The notes under the pieces: model-generated
What the model saw: only the letters and a program-made list of their open reading frames with translations
Told to the model about the DNA's origin: nothing
The model's database searches: none
Program-made: the position numbers and the translations under genes
Origin: Catonia carolina
Taxonomy: Eukaryota; Arthropoda; Insecta; Hemiptera; Achilidae
Assembly: GCA_035578175.1 (NCBI GenBank)
Contig: JAQMRL010000001.1
Location: 49,189,553 to 49,253,552, forward strand
Length of the DNA: 64,000 nt
Direction: 5' to 3'
Shown here: piece by piece, positions 1 to 11,905 of the stretch
How positions within the stretch are numbered: position 1 is the first letter of the stretch
Layout of the letters: every line of letters begins with the position of its first letter

Positions 1-138
1 TGATTTTACTGTTTTGTCGTAAAATATATAATAAGGCTGAAATCTTTAAAAAAAATCGATTTTTTGCACGATTTCGTGAGAAAAACACAGAAAATCGCTA
101 ATTACCGCTAAACTAAGCGATATACAAATAATTTTAGA

Positions 139-179
139 AATAAAAGTTGTAGAATTTTAAATTCTCTACAACTTTTATT
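139..179. repeat. AT-rich hairpin near window start
   Basis: Perfect 14-base arms (139-152 and 166-179, arm AATAAAAGTTGTAG) separated by 13 bases. A second small palindrome, TGCGTTAAAACGCA, lies at 191-204. They sit in A+T-rich DNA of unknown origin beyond the 3' end of the Jockey remnant. The flanking poly-A/poly-T runs suggest old repeat DNA, but I cannot name the family. Confidence 0.5.
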
Positions 180-464
180 AGATACACTTTTGCGTTAAAA
201 CGCATATTAAAATCGTAATCTTAAAAAAACAAATTTTTTTACGAGAAAACAGCCTCACCAAGAATTCCAGCAGACATGGCGCCTACCCTATCTTGTTTTT
301 TTTGAATAACTGTAAATCTACGATCTGCTCTCATCGAACAATGAGTAGATGTGTTGTAAGTATAAATCTTGAGTAAGTAATACCCCTTGGTATTACTCTA
401 TAAAATTTCCCATTTTGTTGAAGTGATCTTGCCAGGAATGTAAAATAAATTACACAATCACATA

Positions 465-1062
465 TTAAAATAAATCTGTAGGGTGTAGTCTGCATAGTCT
501 TCTGTGTGTTCCACTGTTGTCTAGGAGATTGATGGCTTCTGGATTCTGATGATTTTCAAGTCTTGTTTGGTAACTGGTACAAAATTTCTGTATAGCTTCG
601 TGTACCGTGGGAGTGTTCGTGTCCCTGTGCAATATAGTGTTGGATATGTACCAAGGTGAGTCCATGATGTTTCGAAGTATTTTTGACTGAAACCGTTGAA
701 TTATTTCAATGTTACTGTGACTTGCTGTGCCCCAAAGTTGTATCCCATATTTCCACACAGGTTTAAGTACAGTTTTATAAATTAACAATTTGTTTTGTAC
801 CGATAATTTGGATTTTCCATTAAGCATCCAATACAGCTGTTGGTATTTAAGATTTAACTGTTTTCGTTTGTTCCATATGTGAGTCCTCCATGTTACACGC
901 CTGTCCAGGTGGAGGCCAAGATACTTTGCCGTATCGGATTGTGGAATTTGTACGTTGTTCAAAAACACTGGTGAACATGTTTCCCGTTTTAGTGTAAATG
1001 TGACGTGCAGACTCTTGTGTTCATTTGTTTTTATAATCTTGTAAAACATGAAAAATACACAC
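465..1062 (-). pseudogene. Jockey-type LINE, C-terminal end of the reverse transcriptase ORF
   Basis: The minus strand reads an uninterrupted C-terminal part of a non-LTR retrotransposon ORF2, beyond the reverse-transcriptase active site. Family landmarks are in order: KYLGLHLDRRVTW, then NKLLIYKTVLKPVWKYGIQLWG, then SNIEIIQRFQSKILR, then a short RRL-type C-terminus ending in TDLF at 465. These are the thumb and C-terminal regions of insect Jockey elements; active copies do target-primed reverse transcription. Homology begins near residue 30 of the open frame (NEHKSLHVTF); residues before it come from flanking repeat DNA. The palm with the FADD/YADD box and the endonuclease are missing, so the copy is 5' truncated and cannot move by itself. 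It is the best preserved of the Jockey remnants here, with no internal stop. Confidence 0.88.
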
Positions 1063-1093
1063 ACACGCCCACCCTCCCGCCATACGCAAACAC

Positions 1094-1238
1094 ACTGACC
1101 AATCGCTAAAAACATGTTTTTTTGGGTTCAGGGGGTCTGAAAATTGTAGATCCGGTGAAAACTCGATTTTGAAAAATCGTCATGAAAACAATACTTTCCT
1201 TCCTATATATTCATAAAGGCAAGAGAAAGTAAAAATCT
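1094..1238 (+). repeat. interspersed repeat R3, copy 1
   Basis: A stretch of about 140 bases recurs at 32548-32700. Shared words include GACCAATC, CTAAAAACAT, GGTTCAGGGGGTCTGAAAA, ATCCGGTGAAAACT and AATACTTTCCTTCCTATA. The Jockey remnant at 465-1062 abuts its left side. No coding capacity or terminal repeat is visible; family unknown. Confidence 0.7.
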
Positions 1239-1907
1239 AAAACTACTCATACTAATGTGATAAAACTATTATATATTATTATCGTGGTGAGGAAATGAAT
1301 CTACTCATTTTAACCATTTAAAACTACAATTCTATTGGTGCATACAGGTAGAGTTTTCTTTCCTTGATATTCAATGGAATTCTCATTTCAAAGGGAAATA
1401 TAAAAAAATATTTTTAAGATCAGTTTACTCAACTGTATCATATTTTACGTGTGTTGGACAAGGATCTCATATGTACACCCACTCAAATATCGTTCGCACG
1501 AATGAGAAAATAACAAGAGATATAATAATGTACGTACACTGTATCTCCACGCACTCTTATTAATATAAATAGAGTAGCAGTTAACTTGCTTCTTTACTCT
1601 TGCCTTGAAATAAAACTTTAACAAAACGCTAGCTGTCATTGCCGATTATAAAACATATATATTCATATTTGTTCATAAGAAAACTATTATGTAATTTTAG
1701 TCTAGCTTTAAAATTAATTTATTAAATTATCTAGTTTTACCATAAAGTTTTGTAAAGTTTATAAAATAACCAAAGAAATTTCGAATTGTTTTTGTTGGTG
1801 TTATTTTGTTACAACTTTTCTGAAAAAGATCTTTAGGAATGTATACAACAAAATTACTTAAATAATTATAGTATAAAACAATCATATCGCTTAGATTAGT
1901 AATTGCC
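1239..1907. other. no feature seen
   Basis: A+T-rich DNA; the short open frames here have no recognisable protein content. Confidence 0.6.
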
Positions 1908-2066
1908 GGCCGCATTGGCGTAGTTGGTAACGTGCTCGCCTCTCATCATGCGTTCTTGGGTTCGAATCCCATTCAGGCACGGCATATTTTCATACGTTAC
2001 AAAAAATCATTTCATCCTTCTCCATCTGCATTAGCAGTAATTGCAGAACAGTCTAGCCGTTTATAA
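1908..2066 (+). mobile_element. tRNA-derived SINE, head type A with tail type T2
   Basis: The 5' end is a tRNA-like head with an intact pol III A box (TGGCGTAGTTGG, 1916-1927) and B box (GGTTCGAATCC, 1959-1969), ending in CAGGCACGGCA. The same head occurs at 38519 and 55816. The 3' body here contains CTGCATTAGCAGTAATTGCA and AGTCTAGCCG, which instead matches the tail of the SINE at 10539-10708 and the fragment at 17022. A free tRNA gene is excluded because the head lacks a foldable acceptor stem and is always followed by a repeated body. Confidence 0.85.
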
Positions 2067-2569
2067 CAGTTTACGAAAATTCTCAAAGTTATATATGTTT
2101 TTCTTGAATTACATAATATTTATTTATTGTAGTTTATATGAACTAATTGTCTTCGTTCCTTTGGAACTACTTAAATTATGACATATAAACAATATTTTGC
2201 ATTTGGCTTAATTACAAAAGAAATCAACAAGGCATTGCGCTCCCAAATCAAAGAAATTACAAAAAATTGTATTCATTAAATTCAATAATTTGTTTACAAT
2301 AAAGCAAAATAATTAAAAATAAAACCTAAAACTACTTAAATATAAAATAAAAATTTTAATTAAAACAATATGTTTTAGGTTTTTTCTTTATTTAGGAAAT
2401 TCACAATCTGTTTGAAACAATCAGTGAAAGTGATAACACTAAATTTGGAAAAAAATAACATGATAAACGTGAGTGGAGACACATTCCAGTGACAGAACTG
2501 TGACAGATAAGTGTAGCATTAAGTGCAGCATTTAGAACACTGTAATGGATAGTCGATTACAGTACTACG
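2067..2569. other. no feature seen
   Basis: A+T-rich sequence with several poly-A and poly-T runs, no supported gene or repeat. Confidence 0.6.
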
Positions 2570-3045
2570 TTAATTGATGTCCCGGCTCCATCGCCGTTTT
2601 AGTCGTCTTATTGGAATGTTTGGGAGAGTCTGCATAGCCAGATTTCAGATCAATGGGTTATAGTGGTTCGCGAGTTTCTTCCTAAATTTTGTATAGAGTT
2701 TTAAGAAAACGTCATTTATGTAGCGTACGTTTAGGCCTGGGTGTAGCGTTTTCTTGGTTACATAGTAGGGGGCGTAACTATCCTCCGCAAAAGCTTTGAT
2801 TGAAAACGCTGAATTTTTGCTAATACCGATGGTTTTGCACAGCCGTAAAGCTGACTGGCATAGCGCCATATTGGTTGGAGGTAGGAGCTGTAAATGGTTA
2901 ATTTAGATGTAGTTGGTGACTTGGATTTGCGTGAAAGAAGTCTGTATAACTATTTGAACCTGTCCTGGAGTGCCTTCCTCGTTTTATTTACGTGTAAATT
3001 CCACGTGAGCCTCTTATCTAGATATAAACCTAGATAACGGGTAGA
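2570..3045 (-). pseudogene. Jockey-type LINE remnant, ORF2 C-terminus
   Basis: Read on the minus strand from about 3045, the frames give RYLGLYLDKRLTW, a region like LTIYSSYLQPIWRYASQLYG, then KIQRFQSKLLRRIV, then YYVTKKTLHPGLNVRYIN, then KLANHYNPLI, and finally IPIRRLKRRWSRD at about 2580. This is the same order as in the copy at 465-1062, but the reading frame changes several times and stops interrupt it. It is a different, older Jockey lineage. The FADD active site and endonuclease are absent. The open segment 2645-2869 is only one surviving piece of the whole. Confidence 0.82.
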
Positions 3046-4504
3046 TATAACCTAGATACAAACCTAAAACAATATATAAAAAGAATTATAAAAACTGAAT
3101 TTAAAATAAAAATTATAAATAATAATACCAAAACAAATTAAAATAGATAGTGAGAATACTGTAACAAGTACCTAATTTAGACAGCTCTGTACAGCTGTAC
3201 TATTACAAATCAGAAGTTTCAAACTTCTTTGTAGAAAGTCAGATTGTTGTTAGTGTGTGATTTTTCAATTAATATTTTTTGTTTGCGGGTACTCCTGTAA
3301 GGTCTGTAGTGTTATTTAATTATATTAATAACTTAAAGAATTTGAAGATCAAAATGAATGTAGATTTTATTTACATTAGGGTAAAACTTTGTTAGCCCAG
3401 TATGACTTCGTAGTCCGATCAATGTCTTCTTGGAAAAATTACTTTGTGTAGGCTATATGTTTTAAGTGAAAAATTAAAAAGCTTCATCACAATTAAAAAT
3501 TAATATTCGTTAAGTAGACAACGTTATAATAAAAAACCAAATAATATTTATCTATTTTTTCCGACCAGTATTACTTTTCGGGGGTTGATAAATGATCTGC
3601 AAATGATACATGACAAACAATTAGTTTTTACTTCACTATTTAGTAAGAGATATTTACAAGATAATTAAAAATAATACGTAATTGTGGCGTTTTTTCATTT
3701 CCTGTCATTTTTACGACTTCATCACCGATGTGAGATTTCAATGGTTTTCTCTTGTATCTACATAATTTTATTTTGTAGTTTCATTAGTTATCATGTCCAG
3801 GTGTGCATAATTAATTATGTTGTTTTTGTCCTTTATGTTATCTATTGTATTTGTTATTTTGAAATTGTTCATTATTAATAAGCAACAGTTATGTTGACTT
3901 TACATCATGAACTCCTAAGTTCCTTTATCTGGTAAATTACAAATTATCGTTTTCTTACGGAATTACCCAGTTGTAATTTATGCTACTACAATAAACGAGA
4001 TATCATATTTATATCTCGTATAGATATATCTCGTAATCATATTTATATCTACATATCGTACCATTATAATGTTTGTTATGAAAAATTATGAAACCTTTGA
4101 TCTGTTTCAGATCAACAAATCTTCCGAAAGTAGCCTTGTTAAAATTAATTAACTAATTAATTAGTTCTTTATAAAATATTGGAAATTATTAAAAAGAAGA
4201 CATTTTGGACAAAATGTTTTTACTTTGACTAAAGAGAGCACTTTGATCTTTAATTAAGCTTCTGTCACAGCTACCTTACAGAATCCTTTAAAACTGTTCA
4301 TTTCAAAGAAATGCATATTCTCTGTGTACGTGGTGTGTTGTTGTACGTCTTTTCACCGATTCTTAACACAGTGTTATGTTTTTAATTATTAATTACTTAG
4401 TGAGAGAGAACAAGAGGAAGATTGTGAGAGAGAGAATCATTGTAACTTGAAAATGTGGTAATATCTCATTTTAGGATTTTTGTATTCTTATCTATTTTTG
4501 TTTT
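3046..4504. other. no gene seen; A+T-rich spacer
   Basis: Contains the direct near-repeat of TATCTAGGTTTATATC-like words around 3010-3065 and a cluster of ATATCTCGTA words at 4000-4030. Otherwise nothing I can support; the small open frame at 3684-3878 is hydrophobic chance sequence. Confidence 0.5.
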
Positions 4505-4843
4505 GGTCATCAGCCGAAAGGCTATTTGAACCTCTAGAGGCTTTACTAAGTAAAACGAGGAGTGAGGTGGTTTACCATTGCTTTTCTCACTGAGTGGAAA
4601 ATTATGCTTATCAGCATGTCAGGCTTTCTGAAAAAGCATCTATTTTCCACCTGCAAATGACACCTTCACTTCATTCACCACAGGGTCTGGGCTGTATAAT
4701 AAAATTCATAACTCTCAGAGGAGGTAACTCTGACTAGTGTCTTTTGCACCTCTACCTCTTAAGAAACAGAACAGTTTTTTGTAGCCCTGTAACTAACAAA
4801 TAGAATGAAAATAATTTAACACTTCACATGCCTGTTATGGGCA
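4505..4843 (+). repeat. interspersed repeat R1, copy 1
   Basis: One of five copies of a repeat of about 340-415 bases (others at 20271, 31572, 37206 and, inverted, 61568). The 5' end folds into a small hairpin AGCC-GAAA-GGCT at 4512-4523. Conserved internal words are CTAGAGGCTTTACTAAGTAAA, CACTGAGTGGAAA, GCTTATCAGCATG, AATGACACCTTCACTTCATTCACCA, and GAGGTAACTCTGACTAGTGTC (each varies between copies). Ends near CCTGTTATGGGCA. No pol III boxes or conserved long frame are evident; it may be a SINE or the 3' UTR of a LINE. Confidence 0.85.
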
Positions 4844-5616
4844 TATTTTATTTACAAACTAAATAATAAACATACTCCCATTAGAAGTAATGCATAATTC
4901 TATCTAATAAAATACAACCGGTTTGTTTGGATTAAACAGGCTTGTAAAATATACAAAAAAACATTTTATACATTCCATTAAGATTTAAGCTTCTATATTA
5001 TGACTTATATGCGTTCACACGTGGTAGTACTATATAAATAAATTTTCTAAATATACGCTAAGGAAATATTTTAGTAGAAAAATAAATAAATTTTTAAGTA
5101 TAAGCTGAAAGAAATTGTGTATTATTTTATAAAAATCATGGGATGACATGCATATTAAAGTAAGCAAGTAAGTAGCGGTAATAAATAAATTGGTAAGTAG
5201 TCAATTAAAAATGGTGTTAATATTTAGGCTTATCAGTTTTATCCTGTATGTCCTATAGACTACCCCCTTTTCGGAGTCTGCTGGATGCAGTAAAAAAAAA
5301 AAGAAATATGAATATTCGTAAGGAAATATTTTAAAGAATTCATTTTAAAAATTTGGTAGAAATAGTCCAGAATATATAGTTTCTTTAATGGTTTATTTGT
5401 GCCCAAATCTAGTAATTGAATGATTCGATCTGTTTTGATAAATTTTGATGGTTATGAATTTATGTTTTTTGTACGAGAACTAAATACTTGAAATTCGGTA
5501 AGTCTACAGTTAAATATGTTTTCTGAGCAGTTATGGTTTCAAAAATCAAACCCATGCAATTGATAGTGGTCAAAGGTTCCGAGCCAGTTAACACTGTTGA
5601 ACTCAACATTTTAAAA
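4844..5616. other. no feature supported
   Basis: A+T-rich. The minus-strand frame at 5460-5660 overlaps the left copy of the inverted pair described next and is not a recognised protein. Confidence 0.5.
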
Positions 5617-6107
5617 GGCCCTGGGAAAGTAAGAGACTCATATCTGAAGATTTTGCGCACCTGGCACGGTGCGACAACGAACAGCTATTTTGTGCTGGCT
5701 AATTATTAATTTATTTACTCATATTTACAGTAAACACAACTTTTATATAATTCATAAAGATGACTATGTCAAGTCATATTGTACAAAACAATTAGAAAAA
5801 AATCTTTGAATATATTTTCTACTTTCTGATCTGGACAGTTGATGACTGAATTTGGGAAGAATCCTAAACATTGCAGAGGTTTATTCCTCTTTCGGTACCA
5901 ACTCCTATCGTCGGATAGGATTTAAAAGTCAGCAACTAATAGGTTGCTGACAATTGCTATTGCAATTGGCGGTTGCCAGGTTTCGGATAACCCTATTGGG
6001 CTATGTGAAACCTGGATACAGCATCACGAAATAGCTGTTGAGTTGTCCTGCCATATCATGTGCGCAAATTCTTCAGCTAGGAGTTTCTTATTTGCCCAGG
6101 GCCTCCT
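5617..6107. repeat. inverted pair of coding-like copies enclosing a hairpin cluster
   Basis: About 85 bases at 5617-5700 recur in inverted orientation at about 6022-6107; shared words include GGCCCTGGG, TTTGCGCAC and AACAGCTATTT. Read outward-in, both give an open frame of type RPWxxKxLxxExFAH followed by DN, so the ancestral sequence may have been coding. Between them lie consecutive hairpins: 5903-5920 (arms TCCTATC), 5928-5951 (GTCAGCAAC), 5951-5968 (CAATTGC), 5976-6015 (CCAGGTTTC, with CCCTATTGGG in the loop) and 6018-6038 (ACAGC). The structure suggests a fold-back mobile element, or two copies inserted head to head. Family not recognised. Confidence 0.6.
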
Positions 6108-8136
6108 CTACCGTGAACTTTGACCGGTAAGATGATTAGCAGTAATTTAAATTTTTCTGGAGTGCGTGATACGACGAAAGTATTTCAGTTTTGTTGTTTT
6201 AATTTTATGCATAAGTTGCTGGTCACAATTCATTCTACAAATTATATATATAAAAAAATCGTTTAATATCCACTAATACGTATTTTTTTTAATAAAAACA
6301 AAAAAAAGTTCCATGCTCTTCTCTTACCAAATCAATTAAAATATTTTAAAATATTCTTATAATTCTAAAAAAAATTAAAAGGTATGATGCTTAGTGCTTT
6401 TGGAATTATAGCGCAAAATGTTTGAAGAACTTCAGATAATTTAAACAATTTTTCCTATAAAAGAAAAATACGGCCTTTCAAAAAAAGATCAAACAACTTC
6501 ATTAATAATATAAAAATCCTATAATTCCTTGAATCTTAAAACACAATATGGTCTTTGTCACAAAATATATTTTTAAATCAGACAGACAAAAAACATTATT
6601 TAAGGTCGAGTTACGTTTTATCATAGATATCAGCAATTAGATTAAATCCTCAGTGAACTTAGAATTGATTCAAAATATTCTTACATTCTATCATTTTACA
6701 TTATATTTATTATTAATATTTTATTATTGCCTTTATTGTTTCATTTCACTTTATTTACTATTTCATTCTATCTACGGATTATTTTACTACAGATCAACTG
6801 ATAAATCATTAACATTATGACAGACAGTATTAGAGCTTTAGATTTATGAAAAGAAAAATAGAAATCGAAATAAAACCATGCTTTGTGTTGAACCATAAAG
6901 AAATATACTAACAAAAAACGAAAAAGCATAACTTTAAAGCGTTTTACAATCGATTTAAAAAGTGATTTTCGATTGATTACGTATTACCCACATCCAGTCA
7001 ATATAGTTACTAAAACAAATACGTAGAAGATTCTTTATCTCAAAAGTAATTCGGTTTAGGCTACTATGTAACGTAAAAATTTCCAAACAATTTTCTTTCA
7101 AATTTATTAACTAATAATAGTCTATTTATTTACTAATTCAAGTTGTTCTCTTCGATTAATAAACCAACTATTTGAATGCAAATGACAGTGGAACGTTTTT
7201 TTGTATCTTAATGGAAGGTTCACATTTTCTTTCCAACTAGACAGCTTATCAACAAATGATTGCAATTACTTAAAACTTCAATTACCTCAATGTTAAAAAT
7301 ATCTAAATTGCCAGATGGGAGTGAGAATTTTTCATCTATGGTTCAGTTATGGAGACACAAATTTGTATGTTAAATCTCATGTAGTCCCTACTATGGAGAA
7401 AATTAAGAATAATCATAAGAATAAGAAAATTTATTTTCATGTTGTAGGCAGATACTTTAAAACATAAAAATAATAAAAGTTATTCTAACAGTAAACATTT
7501 AAACAATCACACCTAATTCTAAATAAAAAACTACTACAAACTAGTTCTGCAACTAGGAAAATTAGGGCCTCCAAGGCAATGCCGGTTTGGAGGTTCCATC
7601 AGTAACACAACGATTACTGATACGTGAATTAAATTCACATTTTTAAATACATCAACCGTCGTATTGAAAGAAAGACCTTAAAAAACAAAGTAAAGAAATA
7701 ATCAGTAATGTTTATAAGTTTTTCAAAATTTGGCTAACAATCCAGAAGCAAGAACAAAATTTAATTTTTAATTTTTATGATAAGATAATATTAAAAATTA
7801 AACGTTCGTTCCCACTCTGCCAAATACAGCAACACATCATTACCGTCTAACTAGATCCAGGCTCACAATTTTATGATTACTATTATAGTTCCTGTCTAAT
7901 ATCAGAATTTAATTGTCTATCCAGTATGAAATGAGGCACCAATAGCTAATAATGAAATATAAAATATTAAAATAAATCATTTCAATTACTTGGAACAATA
8001 AGTTTTAATAATTATAATTGGTTATATTAAATTTTTGATTTGCTCGATTCTTTGACGAAAATGTTTCTTAGTACTCAAAGAGATAATAACTAGTATACAA
8101 AACATTGAAAAGTTCATTATTACTCTATTCGAGACT
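6108..8136. other. A+T-rich spacer with one nested hairpin
   Basis: Mostly featureless. At 7568-7593 a perfect nested hairpin occurs: CCTCCAA pairs with TTGGAGG, and the loop contains GGCAATGCC. A GACCGGTAAGATG donor-like sequence is at 6121-6133, but no exon can be argued. Confidence 0.4.
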
Positions 8137-8352
8137 TACCGGTTTGGGCCCATGATAAAGTCGTTGCCGAGTTAGCAATTTGATTCCTAATTTACGTAGA
8201 CGAAGGTTCCGTGGTTCAAATCCCAGTGAAAGTAGTACTTTTATACGGATTTGAATACTAGACAGTAGTTACCGGTACACCTTGATGGTTGGGGTCCAAT
8301 GAACTATAATTCTCAGGAATGGTCAACCTGAGTCTGTACAAGACTACACCTT
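8137..8352 (+). mobile_element. tRNA-derived SINE type D, tail missing
   Basis: Family shared with 9058, 18793, 22825 and 56953. The B-box-like GTGGTTCAAATCCCAGT lies near 8210-8228. Downstream body words are GGATTTGAATACTAGAC, GGTTACC or AGTTACCGGTACAC, CTTGATGGTTGGGGT, CTCAGGAATGGTC and CTGAGTCTGTAC. The body ends at ACTACACCTTG, where other copies continue into the CATCCTCATCTCATTG tail. Confidence 0.82.
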
Positions 8353-9057
8353 GTAATAAAAAATATTAAATTTGAAATAAAGCGCTAAACAAATTGTTGA
8401 AAAGAAAATGTTTATTGTAAACGAAAACATAGTAATTGAAAAAGTGACAAAATATTACGTGCTACAAAATTTGATTGGCGTTATTGGTAATTTGATTGAT
8501 TGATTATTGGTGACAACGTTACTACAAGTATAAGTATTTTAATTGATTTTATAAATTATAATTATATATTGCAATATTTAATTACAATAATATTTAATTA
8601 ATAATAATATTTTATATTGCAACACTATTGATGCATTCGGTTTTATAGTCGAATAAATTTATTTAAATCTTATCTTCATATTTAAAAAAAATCAAATTTA
8701 TTTTATTTGGTTCCATAATTAAATTCACTTTTTGTTAATTTAAATGTTTGCTTATCTTCTTACTGTTTCAAATCATTTAATTAAAATTATACTATATTTT
8801 GTTTTCTTGCTTTAATTTGAGATATTTCGTTTATGGAATATTACTTTTTGAATATTTTATTTTCTTTTTATAATTCATCTTGATATATTTAATGACTGTT
8901 TAGAGTATTTAGATTTTTAATTAGAAATTGTTCAATTTTGATTATTATTAATAATTATTTTAAAATTATTTCTTGAATTTACAACACTTGATTGATTGAG
9001 TTGGATCTTAGATCAACGACGTACTGAAACATAGACTGCTATTCTACAACGTCATTT
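8353..9057. other. no feature seen
   Basis: Extremely A+T-rich, with repeated TTAATTA and AATAATATT words around 8570-8620; nothing to annotate. Confidence 0.6.
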
Positions 9058-9152
9058 ACACGTTATACGTATCATCCTCATTTCATTGAGTCATGGGGTT
9101 GCTTATTGTTCTAAATTGAACACATTTCAACGTACGGACATTAGGGTTAAAA
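9058..9152 (+). mobile_element. 3' tail fragment of SINE type D
   Basis: Matches the far 3' end of the inverted copy at 18793-19060: CATCCTCATTTCATTGAG, TCATGGGGTTGCTTATTG, GAACACATTTCAACGTAC, ending ATTAGGGTTAAAAA. Only the tail is present, so this is an independent truncated insertion. Confidence 0.75.
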
Positions 9153-10538
9153 AATATTCAGAGCAAAAATAAACAGGAATATGTAAATAATAACATATAG
9201 GCAAAAAATGAGTACACAATAAATATTATCATGGTTAAATAAATATATCAACATTGGTAATACTGAAATATTTATAATTCAATTCAATTTTTTGATGCGC
9301 AAAAAACAAGTGAATAACAAAACTGCAATTAAATGACTTCCACATCAATTAATATTGTCTAAAATTCAGCTGCTTTATCCGTTATTTTAACGGGATAATT
9401 TTACAGTATCCATTATAATAATACGGAACAGAATATCACAATGTGCAGATTTAGCAATGATAAATGATGGAACTGTATCGAAATTCAAGGCAGTGGGCTT
9501 ATGTTGTCACCCCCCGGTGAAGGGTGTTTGTAGAAGAAGAATTAATAAATGATGTTAAATACAGATAATGATGTTTTGTGTATCTAGTAACGAGCTATTG
9601 AATTGTAAATTTCAAAAATATCCCGTACCGGAATAATCAAAACGACGACATTCATCATTATAAGCCAGGGAAATGTATGGGTTTGAACAGCTTTGATGGA
9701 ACTGAGCCAAATTATTATTTTAATTGTAAACACCGACACAGTTTACCTTCCCTTTGAACCGCGATTAATATTAAATTATCGACATCGTTAAAAAAGTAAT
9801 ATAAAAAATATTGTATCGAAATAATATTTTAGTTTGTTTAACGAATCTTTTCACACCACTCATATAAAGTTCAAATTAAAATTTTCAAAATTACTTTTAT
9901 TTTTATTCAGTTTAAACTTCCATTTTTCTCTCATTAACATCATAAAGGCTTTTTCATACTCAAGTTACTAAATTTTTTATCTAAAATAATTGATATTGAA
10001 ATAGTTAACATATAAACGCAACCCCGGGTGACGATTTCATTTAAACAGTTGATAATAATTGTACAATTTGTATTGTTTTTAGCTCATTTTTGTCCTCACA
10101 TACATTTTATATATATGGCTAATTACAATTTATTTTTATCAAATTGAATGACTATAGTTATGACAAAACATTCATTTTGTACGAAAACAGAAATGAATGT
10201 CAAATTAATGAAATCCCGATGTAACTGTTTTTGTTCGTTAAAGCCCACACAACCCACTTATTTTGTGATTTGATATTAGCTGTATGCATTGTTTTTATCT
10301 AATTAAAATGTATAAAATGCAGGGTGATTTTTTATTTTAGTTTCAATTTCTAGTAATTATACATTATTTTTTACTATTTTTAAACTTTGTAAATTTTACT
10401 AGCGGGTGAACAATATTAAATTAAAAATTAAAATTAACTTGTCTTTGAATGAGTCTTAAATCAAATGAATGATGAGGTGTCTATAGGGTAAAAATATTTC
10501 ACATGACTACATATTATGAGCCGGTGAAAGTCACATTA
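9153..10538. other. no gene seen
   Basis: A+T-rich. A short G/C-rich word (TCACCCCCCGGTGAAGGGTG, 9510-9529) stands out but I cannot link it to any family. Confidence 0.5.
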
Positions 10539-10708
10539 ATTTTTTGGGGGCTTTACGTCTGAATATTTTGCAACTTCTGCTAATGCAGATGGTGAAGAAT
10601 GATGACATATGAAAATAAGTGATGAAAAAATTCCAGACCTGACCGGGAATCGAACCCAGGACCCCGGCGTAGGAGCCAGTTGGGTTAACCATTACGCCAA
10701 CAAGCCGG
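10539..10708 (-). mobile_element. tRNA-derived SINE, head type B with tail type T2
   Basis: Minus-strand head begins CCGGCTTGTTGGCGTAATGG at 10708 (A box) and has B box GGTTCGATTCCCGG, then CAGGTCTGGAATTTTTTCATC. The tail reads CACCATCTGCATTAGCAG, then TTGCAAAATATTCAGACG, TAAAGCCCCCAAAAAA. The head recurs in pieces at 35203 and 40563; the tail recurs at 2015 and 17022 behind a different or missing head. Confidence 0.87.
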
Positions 10709-11854
10709 GAATAGTGGCGAATAGGAAGACATAATGGTTCATATCACATATGTTTAGTTTTAAGGGTAAAAACAGAAATTTTATCGCAATTCACAGAAGC
10801 ATATTTCTGTCTACTGCCATTCGTCCAATAGTAGATCCAACTCATTGCAGTACCAGTTAGTCATTCTTAAATTTTGAACTTTGGGAGCGCTTAAGAAAAA
10901 CATGTACCACTTTGCCTTTTGGTGTATGTGTTATACCCTCTCATGTCCATTAGAAAACATTCACTTATATCAGTATTACTTTAATGAAAACATTTTTATT
11001 TATTTATTCAAAGTAGATAAAAATAATATGACTGTATGATAATATTTCCATAGAAATATAAGTTATATACCACAAAGAAAAATTGAAGGAGTTCAACAAT
11101 ATTTAATATTGTTTATTAATTCGCAAGAAACTTGTATGTTCTTTCGAATTTTTCAAAGGAATTACCCTCAAAAGTCTAAAAAAGATCAAATTCAAGTAAT
11201 TTTACATGATTTTAATTTACAAAATCAAGTAATTCACTTGAAAAAAATCAAAATAAAACAAAATGCTGCAAAGAAAATCAAAATTTAAAAAATACTAAGT
11301 TAGAACTAAAAAAGTATTTTAGTTTTTTCTTCAATATCACATTCATCGGTGAATGGATATTCTTCTTATGTGATTAGAATCACTTAAATTACGGAAGAAC
11401 TGATGGTGACATTGTGGAATAAAATCCAAAAGTTCTAGCAAGTTTTTCTTCTTCTTTAGTTCCCCAGGTAGCAAGTTCTTATGCAAAGGAACTCATTTAC
11501 GTAAAAGAGAAGTGGTATAAATCTGATTTGTATCACTAGGGCTCCCACCAGAATCAGCTGATCATTGCAAAGCAAAACACCACAATCTTCTAAATCTGTT
11601 ATTATTTTGTCTTGACTTGTATTACTTTTACACATCGGTGAATGAGTTGATAAAAGAGTTTGTACACAAAAACCTCGAAATATTCAAATTTGTGACTTGT
11701 ACCACTATAATTTTTACCATCTGGTATGGAGTGAAGAAATAAGAGCCAAATTAGAAATAAGAGCTTGAACAAAAGAATAAATGTTAATCGTGGAAATTGG
11801 AGACATCTGGATAGAAAGCTGGAAAAGAGAACACTATTGAAAGTGAAGAACTAT
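10709..11854. other. no gene seen
   Basis: A+T-rich spacer without recognisable protein or repeat. Confidence 0.5.
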
Positions 11855-11905
11855 AGACGAGATGGACGAAGACGTATAAGAAGGCCACGGAGGAGATGGC
11901 AGTAG
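11855..11905 (+). pseudogene. LINE ORF2 C-terminal scrap
   Basis: A 16-codon piece reads RRDGRRRIRRPRRRWQ followed by a stop. Arginine-rich GRPRxRW ends are typical of the C-terminus of many insect non-LTR retrotransposon polyproteins. Nothing else of the element can be traced on either side, so the family is not assignable. Confidence 0.5.
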
